Part shown: positions 18,101 through 25,843 of the stretch, piece after piece
Numbering within the stretch: the stretch's first letter is position 1
Layout of the letters: the number at the start of each line of letters is the position of its first letter
Assembly (NCBI GenBank): GCA_045806105.1
Contig: JBJMJY010000060.1
Coordinates: forward strand, 32,463 to 96,462
Length of the DNA: 64,000 nucleotides
Origin: AC-32 sp045806105
GTDB taxonomy: Bacteria > Actinomycetota > Thermoleophilia > Gaiellales > Gaiellaceae
Direction of reading: 5' to 3'
The notes under the pieces: generated by a model
Databases searched by the model: none
Told to the model about the DNA's origin: nothing
Seen by the model: the letters and a program-made list of their open reading frames with translations, nothing else
Made by a program: the position numbers and the translations under genes

Positions 18101-18578
18101 GACACTGCTGCTCGCCTCGTTCTACGACCCGGGCTCGGGACTCGTGCTTTGGGCGCTCGACGGCGCGCCGAAGATCGGCCTCGGCAGGACGCCGATGATC
18201 GCCGTCGCATCGGACTACCAGGAGTCGAAGAACATCGACCAGGCCGGGAACGTGTTGCCGAACAGCGCATTCCGCTCGGTCCGACTGCGAGCGGTGGCCA
18301 GGCCGACGGTGAACTGGCTCCTGCCGCGGCCGCGAGCCTGCGCCGCGCGCGTCGAGCCGCTGATCGTGACCGCGGGCTCGAGCCGCCACGTCCTCAACGT
18401 GATCTTCTTCGACGGCAAGCGGAGGATCGTCGTCGTCAAGCGCGGCTTCGAGGGGCTCTACGACGCCGCGTGGCGCACGAGGAAGGCGCACCGCGGCCGG
18501 CACGTGCTGCGGGCGGTGGTGACCGACCGCCACGGCAGGACCGTGTCGGCGCGCCGCGTCGTCCGCGTGTGCCGGTAG
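15156..18578 (+). CDS. large secreted subtilisin-like serine protease (S8) with PA domain
   Basis: 1140 residues with a signal peptide (LLPLVAALLLLATAASASA, about 13-31). An I9-like propeptide (about 60-165) precedes the catalytic domain: Asp198 (IVDDGVD), His257 (FHGTHVAG), oxyanion Asn in ISAGND and Ser612 (FDGTSMAAPHVSG). A PA insert (about 470-530; MVALVSRGGCTFASKVERV) lies between His and Ser, as in C5a-peptidase-like and plant-type subtilases. The C-terminal half (about 670-1140) has Fn3-like and other beta-domains of unknown type. It should act outside the cell on proteins or peptides. It is divergent from fabI, and its stop overlaps the SDR start by 10 bases. Confidence 0.93.
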   Translation: MSATLLPLRRNSLLPLVAALLLLATAASASAALRPIRLPQRGELTLPRVRHGMLKIPRGQAHGRVTVLVGLRLPPLARRYGPGLFAFGPRKKLDVAGSRSQAYLARLARAQAAAARAIRRAVPSARISYHYRTILDALAVQLRYRDLPKLMHVHAVRKVYPSARYHLDTNRSPSVIRADTFWATTGGRGQGIKIAIVDDGVDQSNPFFNPAGLSYPAGFPKGGRTWTTPKVIVARAFPGPGSGRQGRLALWRPGSFHGTHVAGIAAGVAGTVVGPGPDHPATTGLSGIAPRAWIGNYRVFNVPVPTGGLDAFTPQIVLAFEAAVNDGMDVINFSGGGPEIDPASDALVDALDNAAAAGVVPVISAGNDRDDFGLGSVGSPSNAPAAISVAAASNLHVFGSELQVTGHGAPASLQHVPFSYNVTVTNAWTVGQTLVDVGTLSGTDGRPVERHVCAPTGFDPNDERFSSLRAGSLQGMVALVSRGGCTFASKVERVRKSGATGILLVDNRAGEANFIPLRLALPGGMISDLDGANLRTYLAAHGGRSTFRATSPSDPHELQTGRSGIITSFSSGGPTNFDHRLKPDVAAPGGQILSSTLTEFAGAPFAVFDGTSMAAPHVSGAVALLLQQHPGWSPQQVKSALTTSAAPAWGDTARTNEASVLLEGGGLIDVAAADSPKLFAEPTSLSFGYLTTDTGPAREALLLSLTDAGGGGGAWSIAVQPQSGSAGATIAPATSSVALAPGGTVDLPIVATAANTAPSGDDYGFVVLTRGADRVRIPYYFSVQYPQVGRAPRDTIRAFQFGDTSKGTSYVSQYRFPTEPFGPPPGYTGKPFNEDGAEQVYTVRVSEHVANAGVAVVAAEPDTLIEPWFLGSLNEDDVQGYQGTPVNVNGLTFEYQFDNGAAAVDFPREGRYFVAVDSRADPYTNLPLRGQYILHSWQNDVAPPRFRFLTKVISPGRPLLAAIATDRGAGIDPLSLVIGYKQTLLLASFYDPGSGLVLWALDGAPKIGLGRTPMIAVASDYQESKNIDQAGNVLPNSAFRSVRLRAVARPTVNWLLPRPRACAARVEPLIVTAGSSRHVLNVIFFDGKRRIVVVKRGFEGLYDAAWRTRKAHRGRHVLRAVVTDRHGRTVSARRVVRVCR

Positions 18579-19324
18579 CGGTCGTCACAGGCGGCTCCAG
18601 CGGGATCGGCGCGGCGCTCGCGCAGGCGCTGCGAGGCCGCGGCTGGGACTGCGTGCTCGTCGCGCGGGGCGAGGAGCGGCTGCGCCCGCTCGCGGAGGAG
18701 CTGGGCGGGGAGTGGGAGCTCTGCGACGTGGGCGACCGCGAGGCCGTCGACCGGACGGCGGCGGCGGTGCTCGAGCGCCATCCGCGCGTCTCGCTGCTCG
18801 TGAACAACGCCGGCATCCCGGGCCGCGGAACGTTCCTGAGCTCGTCGCCGGAGCGGATCGAGGAGGTGACGCGCACGAACTACCTCGGGGGCGTCTGGTG
18901 CCTGCGCGCGTTCCTGCCGGGGCTCGAGGCGGCTGCGCCGTCCGACGTCGTCAACGTCGTCTCGGTCGCGGGCACCGTGACCGCTGGCGCCGGCGGCCCG
19001 TACACATCGTCGAAGCACGCGCAGCTCGCCTTCTCGCGCTCGGCGGCGGCGGAGCTGCGCCCGCGCGGTGTGCGGGTGCACACCATCCTCCCGGGATTCG
19101 TCGAGACCGAGGGCTTCCCGCAGCGCACGCGCTTCGGGCCGCGCCTCTCGACCCTGGTCGTCGAGCCGGAGCTCGTGGCGGAGCGCGTGCTCGCCGCGAT
19201 CGAGCGCGACCGCCGTGAGATCTTCGTCCCGCGCTGGTATCGGATCGCCCCGCTCGCCCAGGTGCTCGCCCCGAGGCTGGTCGCCCGGGTGGCCGCGCGC
19301 GGCGTCCGTCCGGCAGGCGACTAG
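18569..19324 (+). CDS. short-chain dehydrogenase/reductase
   Basis: 251 residues from the GTG at 18569, which lies inside the last codons of the protease gene. The Rossmann start VAVVTGGSSGIGAALAQAL (TGxxxGIG), NNAG at about 81-84, the catalytic Ser in VNVVSVAG and YTSSK (Tyr-x3-Lys) identify a classical SDR using NAD(P)H. ILPGFVETEGFP follows the PG motif. The substrate is unknown. Coupling to the protease gene is by overlap only and gives no functional clue. Confidence 0.88.
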   Translation: MPVAVVTGGSSGIGAALAQALRGRGWDCVLVARGEERLRPLAEELGGEWELCDVGDREAVDRTAAAVLERHPRVSLLVNNAGIPGRGTFLSSSPERIEEVTRTNYLGGVWCLRAFLPGLEAAAPSDVVNVVSVAGTVTAGAGGPYTSSKHAQLAFSRSAAAELRPRGVRVHTILPGFVETEGFPQRTRFGPRLSTLVVEPELVAERVLAAIERDRREIFVPRWYRIAPLAQVLAPRLVARVAARGVRPAGD

Positions 19325-19402
19325 GATGCTCACATCGCCGACGAGCTCACCGCCGCAGAAGTTGCCCCGGTCGCCGAGTTCCGCGCGGCGCTGCGCCGGT
19401 TC

Positions 19403-19753
19403 ATGCGCACCGCCGAGCGCAACGCCCGCGCCGCGGGGCTAACGCCGCAGCGCTATCTGCTGCTGCTGATGATCAAGGGAGCCGCCGACCACAGCGAGCA
19501 GTCGACCGTGACCGAGCTCGCGGAGCAGCTCCAGCTCGCCCAGAGCACTGTGACGGAGCTCGTCAGCCGCGCCGAGGAGATCGGCCTGGTCGCCCGCGAG
19601 CGCTCGACCGAGGACGGCCGCATCGCCTACCTGCGCCTGACGCCGGACGGCGAGCAGCGCCTGGCGCAGTCGTTCACCAGCAACGAGCGCGAGCGGCAGG
19701 CCTTGCGCGACGCCTTCTCGCACCTCGAGACGATCCTCGCGGACTCGGACTAA
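19403..19753 (+). CDS. MarR-family transcriptional regulator (5' end uncertain)
   Basis: 116 residues from the first ATG. The winged helix is clear: LTPQRYLLLLMIKG, TVTELAEQLQLAQSTVTELVSRAEEIGLV, and the wing ARERSTEDGRIAYLRLTPDGEQRL. MarR proteins normally have another N-terminal helix. The frame is open upstream to the TAG at 19322 and encodes one (ADELTAAEVAPVAEFRAALRRF), but it contains no ATG, GTG or TTG. Translation may begin at ATC 19334 or CTG 19391, or the ATG form may be real. It ends 4 bases into the convergent selenoprotein gene. Confidence 0.82.
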   Translation: MRTAERNARAAGLTPQRYLLLLMIKGAADHSEQSTVTELAEQLQLAQSTVTELVSRAEEIGLVARERSTEDGRIAYLRLTPDGEQRLAQSFTSNERERQALRDAFSHLETILADSD

Positions 19754-19965
19754 GCCAGCGCGCTCAGGATCTCCTCGGTTTCCGGATAGCGGCCCCGCTC
19801 ATGCTTGGAGAAGACGAGGCGGCCCTCGCCGACCACGTCGAACTGGCCCTTGCCGCCCGGCGTCGCCTTGGCGTCGTGGCCCGCACGCTCCAGCTCGGCC
19901 GCGAGACTCGCGGCCCGTACGTCGTAGCCGCTTCAGGTGGGGCAGTAGAAGATCTCGACCTGCAC
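19750..19965 (-). CDS. SelW/Rdx-family selenoprotein (CxxU)
   Basis: The frame from the GTG at 19965 to the TAG at 19750 has one in-frame TGA at 19935-19933, codon 11. Read as Sec it gives 71 residues beginning VQVEIFYCPTU, then SGYDVRAASLAAELER and the C-terminal Rdx block GGKGQFDVVGEGRLVFSK and GRYPETEEIL. Rdx proteins (SelW, SelT, SelH and bacterial relatives) are small thioredoxin-fold proteins with CxxC or CxxU after the first strand, exactly where C8-P-T-U11 lies. They are thought to be thiol redox partners. The only other chalcogen residue is Cys8. The gene starts 10 bases after the methyltransferase stop, so it is the last gene of the operon. A perfect hairpin past the UGA fits a bSECIS. 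Confidence 0.9.
19897..19915 (-). promoter_or_regulatory. candidate bacterial SECIS element of the SelW-like gene
   Basis: On the minus strand GGCCGCGA (19915-19908) and TCGCGGCC (19904-19897) form a perfect 8-bp stem around the loop GTC. The loop begins 26 bases after the UGA and its first base is G, as expected for bSECIS elements. Confidence 0.7.
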
Positions 19966-19975
19966 CGGCGCGATG

Positions 19976-20677
19976 CTACCGGCGGTCGAGGAGGTACCAG
20001 CCGAGCTCGGCGACGTAAGGCGACGGCGCCAGCGTCTCCGCGCACTCGCGCGCTTCACCCTCGCACCCCGCGAGATCGAGGTACGGGTCGAGCTCGCGCG
20101 ACTCGCGCTCGTACTCGACGCGCCTGAGCACGAGCCCGTTCGCCTCGAACAGGTGCCGCAGGTCGACGTCCGCGAGCGCCCGGGTGTGCGACGGGTCGCG
20201 GGCGCGCTCGAACGCATTCAGGTCCAGCGCCGCGAGTGGGTCGACCGGCGCCAGCTGGTCGACGACGAGGAGGCGGCCGCCCGGTCGCGTCACGCGCGTG
20301 AGCTCCGCGACCGCGAGCTCGGGTCGCGTGATGTGGTGCAGTGAGCGCAGCGTCGCGGTGAAGTCGAACGACGCGCGCTCGAACGACAGCCTCGTGGCGT
20401 CGCCCTCGACGAACTCGACGTTGTCGAAGCGCGCCGCGCGCTGCCGTCCCTGCTCGAGCAGCTCCGGCACGAGGTCGACCGCGACCACCTCCCGGACGTG
20501 CGGCGCCAGCGCGAAGGCCAGCGCGCCCGCCCCGGCGGCGGCGTCGAGAACGCGCTCGTCGCCTCGCAGCTCGGCGAAGCGGACGACCTTCGCCTCCAGC
20601 TCGGCCGCGCGGGCGTCCTGGAGCGCGGCGACGCGCTCAGCCGTCTTGCCGAACCGGTCCCGAGCGGCGTCGTGCAT
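19976..20677 (-). CDS. class I SAM-dependent methyltransferase
   Basis: 233 residues from the ATG at 20677. Motif I is ERVLDAAAGAGALAFAL, motif II is VVAVDLVPELLEQG and motif III is VEFVEGDATRLSF. SLHHITRPELAVAELTRVTRPGG is typical of UbiE/Methyltransf_11 enzymes. It transfers a methyl group from S-adenosylmethionine to an unknown acceptor. It overlaps the 3' end of cca by 41 bases, and its stop is 10 bases before the SelW-like start. Co-transcription with a redox selenoprotein hints at a selenium, arsenic or thiol substrate, but nothing in the sequence proves it. Confidence 0.85.
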   Translation of the reverse strand: MHDAARDRFGKTAERVAALQDARAAELEAKVVRFAELRGDERVLDAAAGAGALAFALAPHVREVVAVDLVPELLEQGRQRAARFDNVEFVEGDATRLSFERASFDFTATLRSLHHITRPELAVAELTRVTRPGGRLLVVDQLAPVDPLAALDLNAFERARDPSHTRALADVDLRHLFEANGLVLRRVEYERESRELDPYLDLAGCEGEARECAETLAPSPYVAELGWYLLDRR

Positions 20678-21668
20678 AGTCGAGCGCCTCCTCCTTCGTC
20701 GCGATCGTACCCACGGCCCGCTCCTCCTCGATCTCGGCGAGCAGGCGGCCGATCTCGGGCCCGGGCGGCAGACCGAGCTCGTCGCCGCGCACGAGCGGCT
20801 CCGCCGGGTCGTTCCGGCGCGCCCCCTCGACGGCCTCGCGCAGCTCGGGCGCGCCGACGAAGGCAAGCGCCTCGAGCGCCCACGGCTCGGTCGCGCGCCG
20901 GAAACGGTGGATCGAGCGCGCATCCGGCTCCGGCCGCTCGGCGCGGAGCAACGCGGATGCGAGTTTGCGGAGATCGTTGGAGACCGGGAAGCGCCGCAGC
21001 CGCTCGCCGAAGATCGCGACAAGGCGGTACTCGGGCGAGTCCCAGCGATCGAGGCGGTCGTCGATCCGTCCGCCCAGGGCGTCGAGCAGCCCGAGGTCGT
21101 CGAGCCGCCGGTAGCCGGACGGCGACAGGCGCCACAGCTCCGCCACCACCCGCTCCCCCGCCGGGCGCGTAACGAGCGCCGCGTCCCTGCGCACCAGCTC
21201 CTCCGTGTCGGGCGTCATGCGGAAGTCGAGCTCGTCCTCGAGACGCGCCGCGCGCAGCAGTCGCAGTGGATCGTTCTGGAAGACGGACTCGCTCACCGCC
21301 CGAATACGGCCGCCCGCGAGGTCGCCGTAACCGTCGTATGGGTCGACGGTCTCGTCGGCGCCCACGCGCTGGGCAATCGCGTTGATGCTGAAGTCGCGGT
21401 CGGCGAGGTCCTGCTGGATCGAACCCGGCAGCGGCGTGAAGTCGACGGTGCGGTCCTGGTCGAGCGCGACGCGCCAGGCACCGTGGCGGTCTGACAGCGG
21501 GAACGGCGCGCCCCCGGAATCACGCGCGTACGCCCGCGCCGCCCGCTCCGGATCGCGGATCGCAACGTCGAGGTCGACGACGGGCCGCCCGAGCGCGTGG
21601 TCGCGCACGGCGCCGCCCACGACCCACGCGTCGTCGCCGGCGAAGAGCTCCTCGACGAGCTCACGCAT
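20637..21668 (-). CDS. cca: CCA-adding enzyme / poly(A) polymerase family nucleotidyltransferase
   Basis: 343 residues. The class II nucleotidyltransferase head is VVGGAVRDHALGRPVVDLDVAI, with the GG motif and DxD metal ligands. RDFSINAIAQ and FQNDPLRLLRAARLEDEL give the RNA and nucleotide-binding neck. The family adds CCA to tRNA 3' ends or A tails to RNA. The protein is shorter than HD-domain CCA enzymes and shows no HD motif. It overlaps alr by 8 bases upstream and the methyltransferase by 41 bases downstream, so translation is coupled. A poly(A) polymerase role cannot be excluded. Confidence 0.85.
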   Translation of the reverse strand: MRELVEELFAGDDAWVVGGAVRDHALGRPVVDLDVAIRDPERAARAYARDSGGAPFPLSDRHGAWRVALDQDRTVDFTPLPGSIQQDLADRDFSINAIAQRVGADETVDPYDGYGDLAGGRIRAVSESVFQNDPLRLLRAARLEDELDFRMTPDTEELVRRDAALVTRPAGERVVAELWRLSPSGYRRLDDLGLLDALGGRIDDRLDRWDSPEYRLVAIFGERLRRFPVSNDLRKLASALLRAERPEPDARSIHRFRRATEPWALEALAFVGAPELREAVEGARRNDPAEPLVRGDELGLPPGPEIGRLLAEIEEERAVGTIATKEEALDYARRRSGPVRQDG

Positions 21669-22686
21669 CGATCACGACCCGTCTCGCGCGCCGCGGATCC
21701 GAGTTGATGCGCGAGGTGAGCTCATAGTTGATCGTCCCGGCCACCTGCGCGTGTGCCTCGGCGAGCATGCCGTGGCCGAGGATCGTCACCGGCGCGCCGA
21801 CCGGCTCCTCGTCCTCGAGCTCGACCGCGAATGCGTCCATCGAGACGACACCGACGACGCGCCGCGGCTCGCCGCCGACGCGGACCTCCGTCCCGGTCAG
21901 GTCGCGGCGGAAACCGTCCGCGTAGCCGACCGGCACGACGCCGATCCACGTCGGCCGCTCCGCGACGAACCGGCGCCCGTAGCCCGTGCTCTGGCCGGCC
22001 TCGAGCCGCTTCACCTGCGCGAGGTGGCTGCGCCACGAGAGCGCCGGCTCGAGCCCGTCGGCGGCCGGGTCCTCGCCGAACGGCGAGAGGCCGTAGAGCG
22101 CGATCCCGCAGCGCGCCGCGTCGAACCGCGACGACGGCAGGCGCAGAGCCGCCGCGCTGTTCGCCACGTGCCGCATCAGGCCGGCGTACGGCTCGCTCGC
22201 GCGGCGGAAACGCTCCACCTGCTCCTCGGCGAAGGCGGGATCGACATCGGCCGTGGCGAGGTGCGACATCAGCCCGACGACCTCGCCGCCGGGCGCCCTC
22301 GGCAGCTCCGAGACGCCCCAGCGGCCCATCCCGGTGTCGAGCTTGAGGTGGACGCGGACGCCCTCGGGGATCTCGTCGCCCCAGATCGCCAGCTCGAGCC
22401 GCGCCTCGCGCGCCTCCGCGATCTCGCGGCTCGAAGCGGTCGGGCCCATCACGAGGATGCGCGCGAGCGAGAACTCGCTCCGCAGCTCGAGCCCCTCTGC
22501 GACGGTCGCGACGCAGAGCGCGCCCGCGCCCTCGTCCAGCACCGCTCCGGCCACGTCGACCGCACCGTGCCCGTAGGCGTCGGCCTTCACGACGGCCCAG
22601 AGCTGCGCGCCGTCGAGCGCGCGCAGCAGCGTGCGCGCGTTGCGCCGGACCGCGCCGAGGTCGACCGTCAGCTCAGACCGGTGCAT
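21661..22686 (-). CDS. alr: alanine racemase
   Basis: 341 residues from the ATG at 22686. The PLP lysine is in AVVKADAYGHGA, the barrel has HLKLDTGMGRWG and the catalytic Tyr is in STGYGRRF; the C-terminal beta-domain has VVGVVSMDAFAV. The enzyme converts L- to D-alanine for peptidoglycan. It is slightly shorter than the usual 360-380 residues. It overlaps nnr by 14 bases and cca by 8 bases, a typical acpS-nnr-alr cluster. Confidence 0.92.
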   Translation of the reverse strand: MHRSELTVDLGAVRRNARTLLRALDGAQLWAVVKADAYGHGAVDVAGAVLDEGAGALCVATVAEGLELRSEFSLARILVMGPTASSREIAEAREARLELAIWGDEIPEGVRVHLKLDTGMGRWGVSELPRAPGGEVVGLMSHLATADVDPAFAEEQVERFRRASEPYAGLMRHVANSAAALRLPSSRFDAARCGIALYGLSPFGEDPAADGLEPALSWRSHLAQVKRLEAGQSTGYGRRFVAERPTWIGVVPVGYADGFRRDLTGTEVRVGGEPRRVVGVVSMDAFAVELEDEEPVGAPVTILGHGMLAEAHAQVAGTINYELTSRINSDPRRARRVVIDA

Positions 22687-24046
22687 CGAGCACCAGCGGC
22701 AGCGCAGCGGCGAAATCGCTCGCGATCGCGCCCGACTGCGGGATCGTGCGCGAGGCGAGCTGCTGCGCCGCGGCGGCCGCGGCGGCCGCGAGCCACGCCT
22801 CGACGTGCTTCGCCAGGAACGCGGCAACGATGCCGGTCAGGACGTCTCCGCTCCCGGCGGTGGCGAGCGCAGGAGTGCCGAGCGCGACCACGAGAACCCC
22901 TTCGCCCGGAGTCGCGACCAGCGTGTCGGCTCCCTTCAGCAGGCAGACGCAGCCGAAGGTGTCGGCTCCGCGCCGAACCGCCTCGAGCCGGTGCGCGGCG
23001 ACCCAGTCGGAGCGGACGCCGAGCAGCCGCGCAAGCTCACCCTCGTGCGGCGTGAGCACCGTCGGGGCAGCGCGCTCGAACGGCTCCAGGTCGTGCAGGC
23101 CGTCCGCGTCGACGACGGCGGGCCGGTCGATCTCCGCCAGCAGGCGCCGCACCACCTCGCGCGGCCCGGAGCCGCGTCCGAGCCCCGGCCCGAGCGCCAG
23201 CGCGCCCGCCTTCGACGCGAACTCCGCGATCGGCTCGATCGCACGCGGCGAGATCGTCCCGTCGTCGTCCTCCGGGCACGGGAGCTTCACCGCCTCGAGC
23301 AGACGCTGCTCGAAGACGGGCAGCGTCGAGTCCGGGACGGCGACGGCGACGTAGCCCGCGTCGGCGCGGAACGCGGCCTCGGACGCGAGCGACGGCGCGC
23401 CCGTGAGGCCGCGCGAGCCGCCCACGACGAGGACGGTGCCGGCCGTGTACTTGTTCTGCCCGGCGCTCCGGCGCGGGACCGCGGCCAGGATCGCCGGCGT
23501 GACGAGGCGGTGCTCCGTCTCGAGGTGTGTGAGTCCGATGTCGGCGACCACGACCTCGCCGGCGCGGAACCGGCCGGGCGCGACCTCGAGCCCGACCTTC
23601 GGGCCATGCATCGTCACGGTCACCGTCGCGTTCACGCAGGCGCCCGCGATCTCGCCCGTGGAGGCATCGACCCCCGACGGCAGGTCGACCGCGACGATCG
23701 GCTTGCCGGAGGCGTTCATCGCCTCGATTGCCCGTGCCGCGTCCTCGCGCGGCTCGCCGTGGAAGCCGGTGCCGAAGAGGGCGTCGACGACGACGTCGGC
23801 CTCCTCGACGGGCGCCTCCTCCGAGGTACGCGCCGCCTTCCCCGCCGTCTGGAGGACGTCCAGTGCGATCCGCCCGTCGCCGCCGTTCGCGCCGCCGCCG
23901 CAGACGGCCACGAACCGTTGCGCGTCGGGGAAGCGCAGCATGGCCTCCTCCGCGACCGCTCGGCCGGCGCGCGCCATCAGCTCGTCCACATCGTGGCCGG
24001 CCTCCGCGCGCTTCATCTCCTCGGCGGTGTAGAGCGGCTCAAACAT
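22673..24046 (-). CDS. nnr: bifunctional NAD(P)H-hydrate epimerase / ADP-dependent dehydratase
   Basis: 457 residues in two domains. The N-terminal epimerase (about 1-190) has CGGGANGGDGRIAL and DALFGTGFHGEPR. The C-terminal ribokinase-fold dehydratase (about 200-457) has NKYTAGTVLVVGGSRGLTGAP, LTPHEGELARLLG and the GSGDVLTG anion hole. It repairs NADHX and NADPHX formed by heat or side reactions, using ADP. It overlaps acpS by 8 bases and alr by 14. This order is common in actinobacteria and firmicutes. Confidence 0.93.
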   Translation of the reverse strand: MFEPLYTAEEMKRAEAGHDVDELMARAGRAVAEEAMLRFPDAQRFVAVCGGGANGGDGRIALDVLQTAGKAARTSEEAPVEEADVVVDALFGTGFHGEPREDAARAIEAMNASGKPIVAVDLPSGVDASTGEIAGACVNATVTVTMHGPKVGLEVAPGRFRAGEVVVADIGLTHLETEHRLVTPAILAAVPRRSAGQNKYTAGTVLVVGGSRGLTGAPSLASEAAFRADAGYVAVAVPDSTLPVFEQRLLEAVKLPCPEDDDGTISPRAIEPIAEFASKAGALALGPGLGRGSGPREVVRRLLAEIDRPAVVDADGLHDLEPFERAAPTVLTPHEGELARLLGVRSDWVAAHRLEAVRRGADTFGCVCLLKGADTLVATPGEGVLVVALGTPALATAGSGDVLTGIVAAFLAKHVEAWLAAAAAAAAQQLASRTIPQSGAIASDFAAALPLVLDAPV

Positions 24047-24395
24047 CGCCGATCAGGCAGACCGCCTGCGCCAGCTCGCGTGAGTGTGTCATCGAGAGCT
24101 CGATCCGCCCCGCGCCGACGCTCTCGGCCCACGCCCTCGTGCGCCCGCTCAGGGTCACGCCCGGCTTCGGGCGGCCGGCGATCTCGATCTCGCGCCAGGT
24201 GAAGTGGACGCCGGAGCCGAGCGCCTTGCCGACGGCCTCCTTGCCCGCGAAGCGCGCGGCGTAGTGCTGAGGCGGGTTCGGCTTGGAGTCGCAGTACGCG
24301 CGCTCGGCCTCGGTGAAGCAGCGCTCGCGGAACCCGGGCCGCTCCAGTGCCCGCGCGATCCGTGGGATCTCGATCAGGTCGACGCCGACTCGCAT
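24039..24395 (-). CDS. acpS: holo-[acyl-carrier-protein] synthase
   Basis: 118 residues, the usual AcpS size. The magnesium ligands are Asp6 in VGVDLIEIPRI and Glu in YAARFAGKEAVGKALG, with CFTEAERAYC between. It moves 4'-phosphopantetheine from CoA to acyl carrier protein, activating fatty acid synthesis. It starts 10 bases after the HAD phosphatase stop and overlaps nnr. Confidence 0.93.
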   Translation of the reverse strand: MRVGVDLIEIPRIARALERPGFRERCFTEAERAYCDSKPNPPQHYAARFAGKEAVGKALGSGVHFTWREIEIAGRPKPGVTLSGRTRAWAESVGAGRIELSMTHSRELAQAVCLIGDV

Positions 24396-24405
24396 CGGCC
24401 GAACT

Positions 24406-25182
24406 CTACGGCGCGGATTCGATCCAGCCGGGCAGCGCCGCGATCGAGGTGATGATCCCGTCCGGGCGCACCTGCGAGATCTCGACCGCGTCCGGCCGGA
24501 ACTTGCCCGTGCGGACGAGCACCGTGCGCAGGCCGCAGGCCGCCGCGCCGGCGATGTCGGCGTCGATGTCGTCGCCGACCATCCAGGTCAGCTCGGGATC
24601 CGAGTCGAGCTCGTCGAGCGCGGCCTTGAAGTACGCGGCGCTCGGTTTGCCGAGCACCGTCGCCTCGGTCTCCGCCGCGTACTCGAGCCCTGCGACGAAG
24701 GCGCCCGAGTCGAGCAGCGGCCCGCGCGCAGTCTGCCACCAGCGGTTCTTGTGCAGGCAGTAGAGCTCGGCGCCCGCCTCCAGCTCGGCGAAGGCTCGCG
24801 CGAGGTTCATGTAGCTGAAGACCTGGTTCGTCTCGTACGTCTCGTCTGCGCCGCCGATCAGCACGGCGTCCGCGCCCTCGCCGACGAGCTCGATGCCCTC
24901 GAGGTCCTCGAGGATGTCGGGCATCGTCAGCGCGAGGACGCGCTTCCCCCTGAGCGTGTGCGCCGCCGCGACGGGCGTCGTCTGCAGCTCCGCGTCCTCC
25001 AGCTCGACGCCGAGGCCGCGGATCTGCTCGGCGAGGCGCCGGCGCGAGTGCGTGGTGTTGTTGGTGACGAAGCGGAGCCGGTGCCCGTTCTCGCGCAACT
25101 GTGCGACGGCCGCGCCACCGCCCGCGATCGGTGAGCCCGAGACGTGGAGGACGCCGTCGACGTCGAGGAGGATGCCCGCCAT
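24406..25182 (-). CDS. HAD-superfamily IIA hydrolase (NagD/LHPP-like)
   Basis: 258 residues from the ATG at 25182. HAD motif I is ILLDVDGVLH, motif II is RFVTNNTT, a C2-type cap lies in the middle and motifs III/IV are LGKPSAAYF and WMVGDDIDADIAGAAACG. These proteins are phosphatases of nucleotides, sugars or phospholysine/phosphohistidine. The motifs are intact, but the substrate cannot be told. It sits in the acpS-nnr-alr operon, 16 bases below a lipoprotein gene. Confidence 0.88.
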   Translation of the reverse strand: MAGILLDVDGVLHVSGSPIAGGGAAVAQLRENGHRLRFVTNNTTHSRRRLAEQIRGLGVELEDAELQTTPVAAAHTLRGKRVLALTMPDILEDLEGIELVGEGADAVLIGGADETYETNQVFSYMNLARAFAELEAGAELYCLHKNRWWQTARGPLLDSGAFVAGLEYAAETEATVLGKPSAAYFKAALDELDSDPELTWMVGDDIDADIAGAAACGLRTVLVRTGKFRPDAVEISQVRPDGIITSIAALPGWIESAP

Positions 25183-25198
25183 AGCCGCGCGGAGGAGT

Positions 25199-25843
25199 CT
25201 AGGCCCCGGCAATCAGCCGCGGCACGAGCTTCCGCAGGCGCCCATCGGGCCACAGGCACGCCGTCGCTCGGACCGAGATGCGCGGTCCGAGCGGCACGTA
25301 CGGGAGGCCGTTCCGCTCGAGGCCGCGCACCCGCGTGTACGCGTCGACGAAGAGGAACGCCTCGCGCCGGCCCCGCGAGACGCCGATCGTGGCGCCGTTG
25401 CTGGAGCGAACGGTGCCTTTGAACGTGAGCGGCCGTGTCTCGGCGCAGCCCTTGAGCTCGCTGCGCGAGCGCTCGGACCTGCTGAGGGCTTGGTGGAGCG
25501 GGTGGCTCGGCAGCTGGACAAAGTAGCCGCGGGCGAGGTAGGCGACGTCCGGCTCGCCGCGAATCGCGACGGCGACACGCGGATCGACGCCCGCGAGCCG
25601 CCGCACCTCCACGATCGAGCTGGCGCCGGCCTCGCCACCGTTCACGTCCCCGCAGGTCGGCAGGCCGCCGGTGCCCAGGATGAGGGTCGCCGGCAGGCGC
25701 GAGGGAAACTTGTTGCCGTAGTAGACGGTGCCTTGCCAGATTACGCGCGAGACGCACAGCGGCGGCCCCGACACGTGCCGCTCACCCGACGTGCAGCCGG
25801 TGAACGCGAGCGGGAGGCAGGCCAGGGTCAGAATCCGCCTCAT
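25199..25843 (-). CDS. lipoprotein of unknown function
   Basis: 214 residues beginning MRRILTLACLPLAFTGC, a lipoprotein signal with lipobox AFTGC. The mature part has Cys pairs (PPLCVSRVI, LPTCGDVNGG, LKGCAETR, ATACLWPDG) and no known domain. GTVYYGNKFPSRL and GYFVQLPSHPLHQAL are recognisable but unassigned blocks. Its ATG (25843-25841, complement) overlaps the ATG of the divergent arfB gene (25842-25844) in the palindrome CATG. It would be the first gene of the minus-strand operon down to the SelW-like gene. Confidence 0.75.
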   Translation of the reverse strand: MRRILTLACLPLAFTGCTSGERHVSGPPLCVSRVIWQGTVYYGNKFPSRLPATLILGTGGLPTCGDVNGGEAGASSIVEVRRLAGVDPRVAVAIRGEPDVAYLARGYFVQLPSHPLHQALSRSERSRSELKGCAETRPLTFKGTVRSSNGATIGVSRGRREAFLFVDAYTRVRGLERNGLPYVPLGPRISVRATACLWPDGRLRKLVPRLIAGA

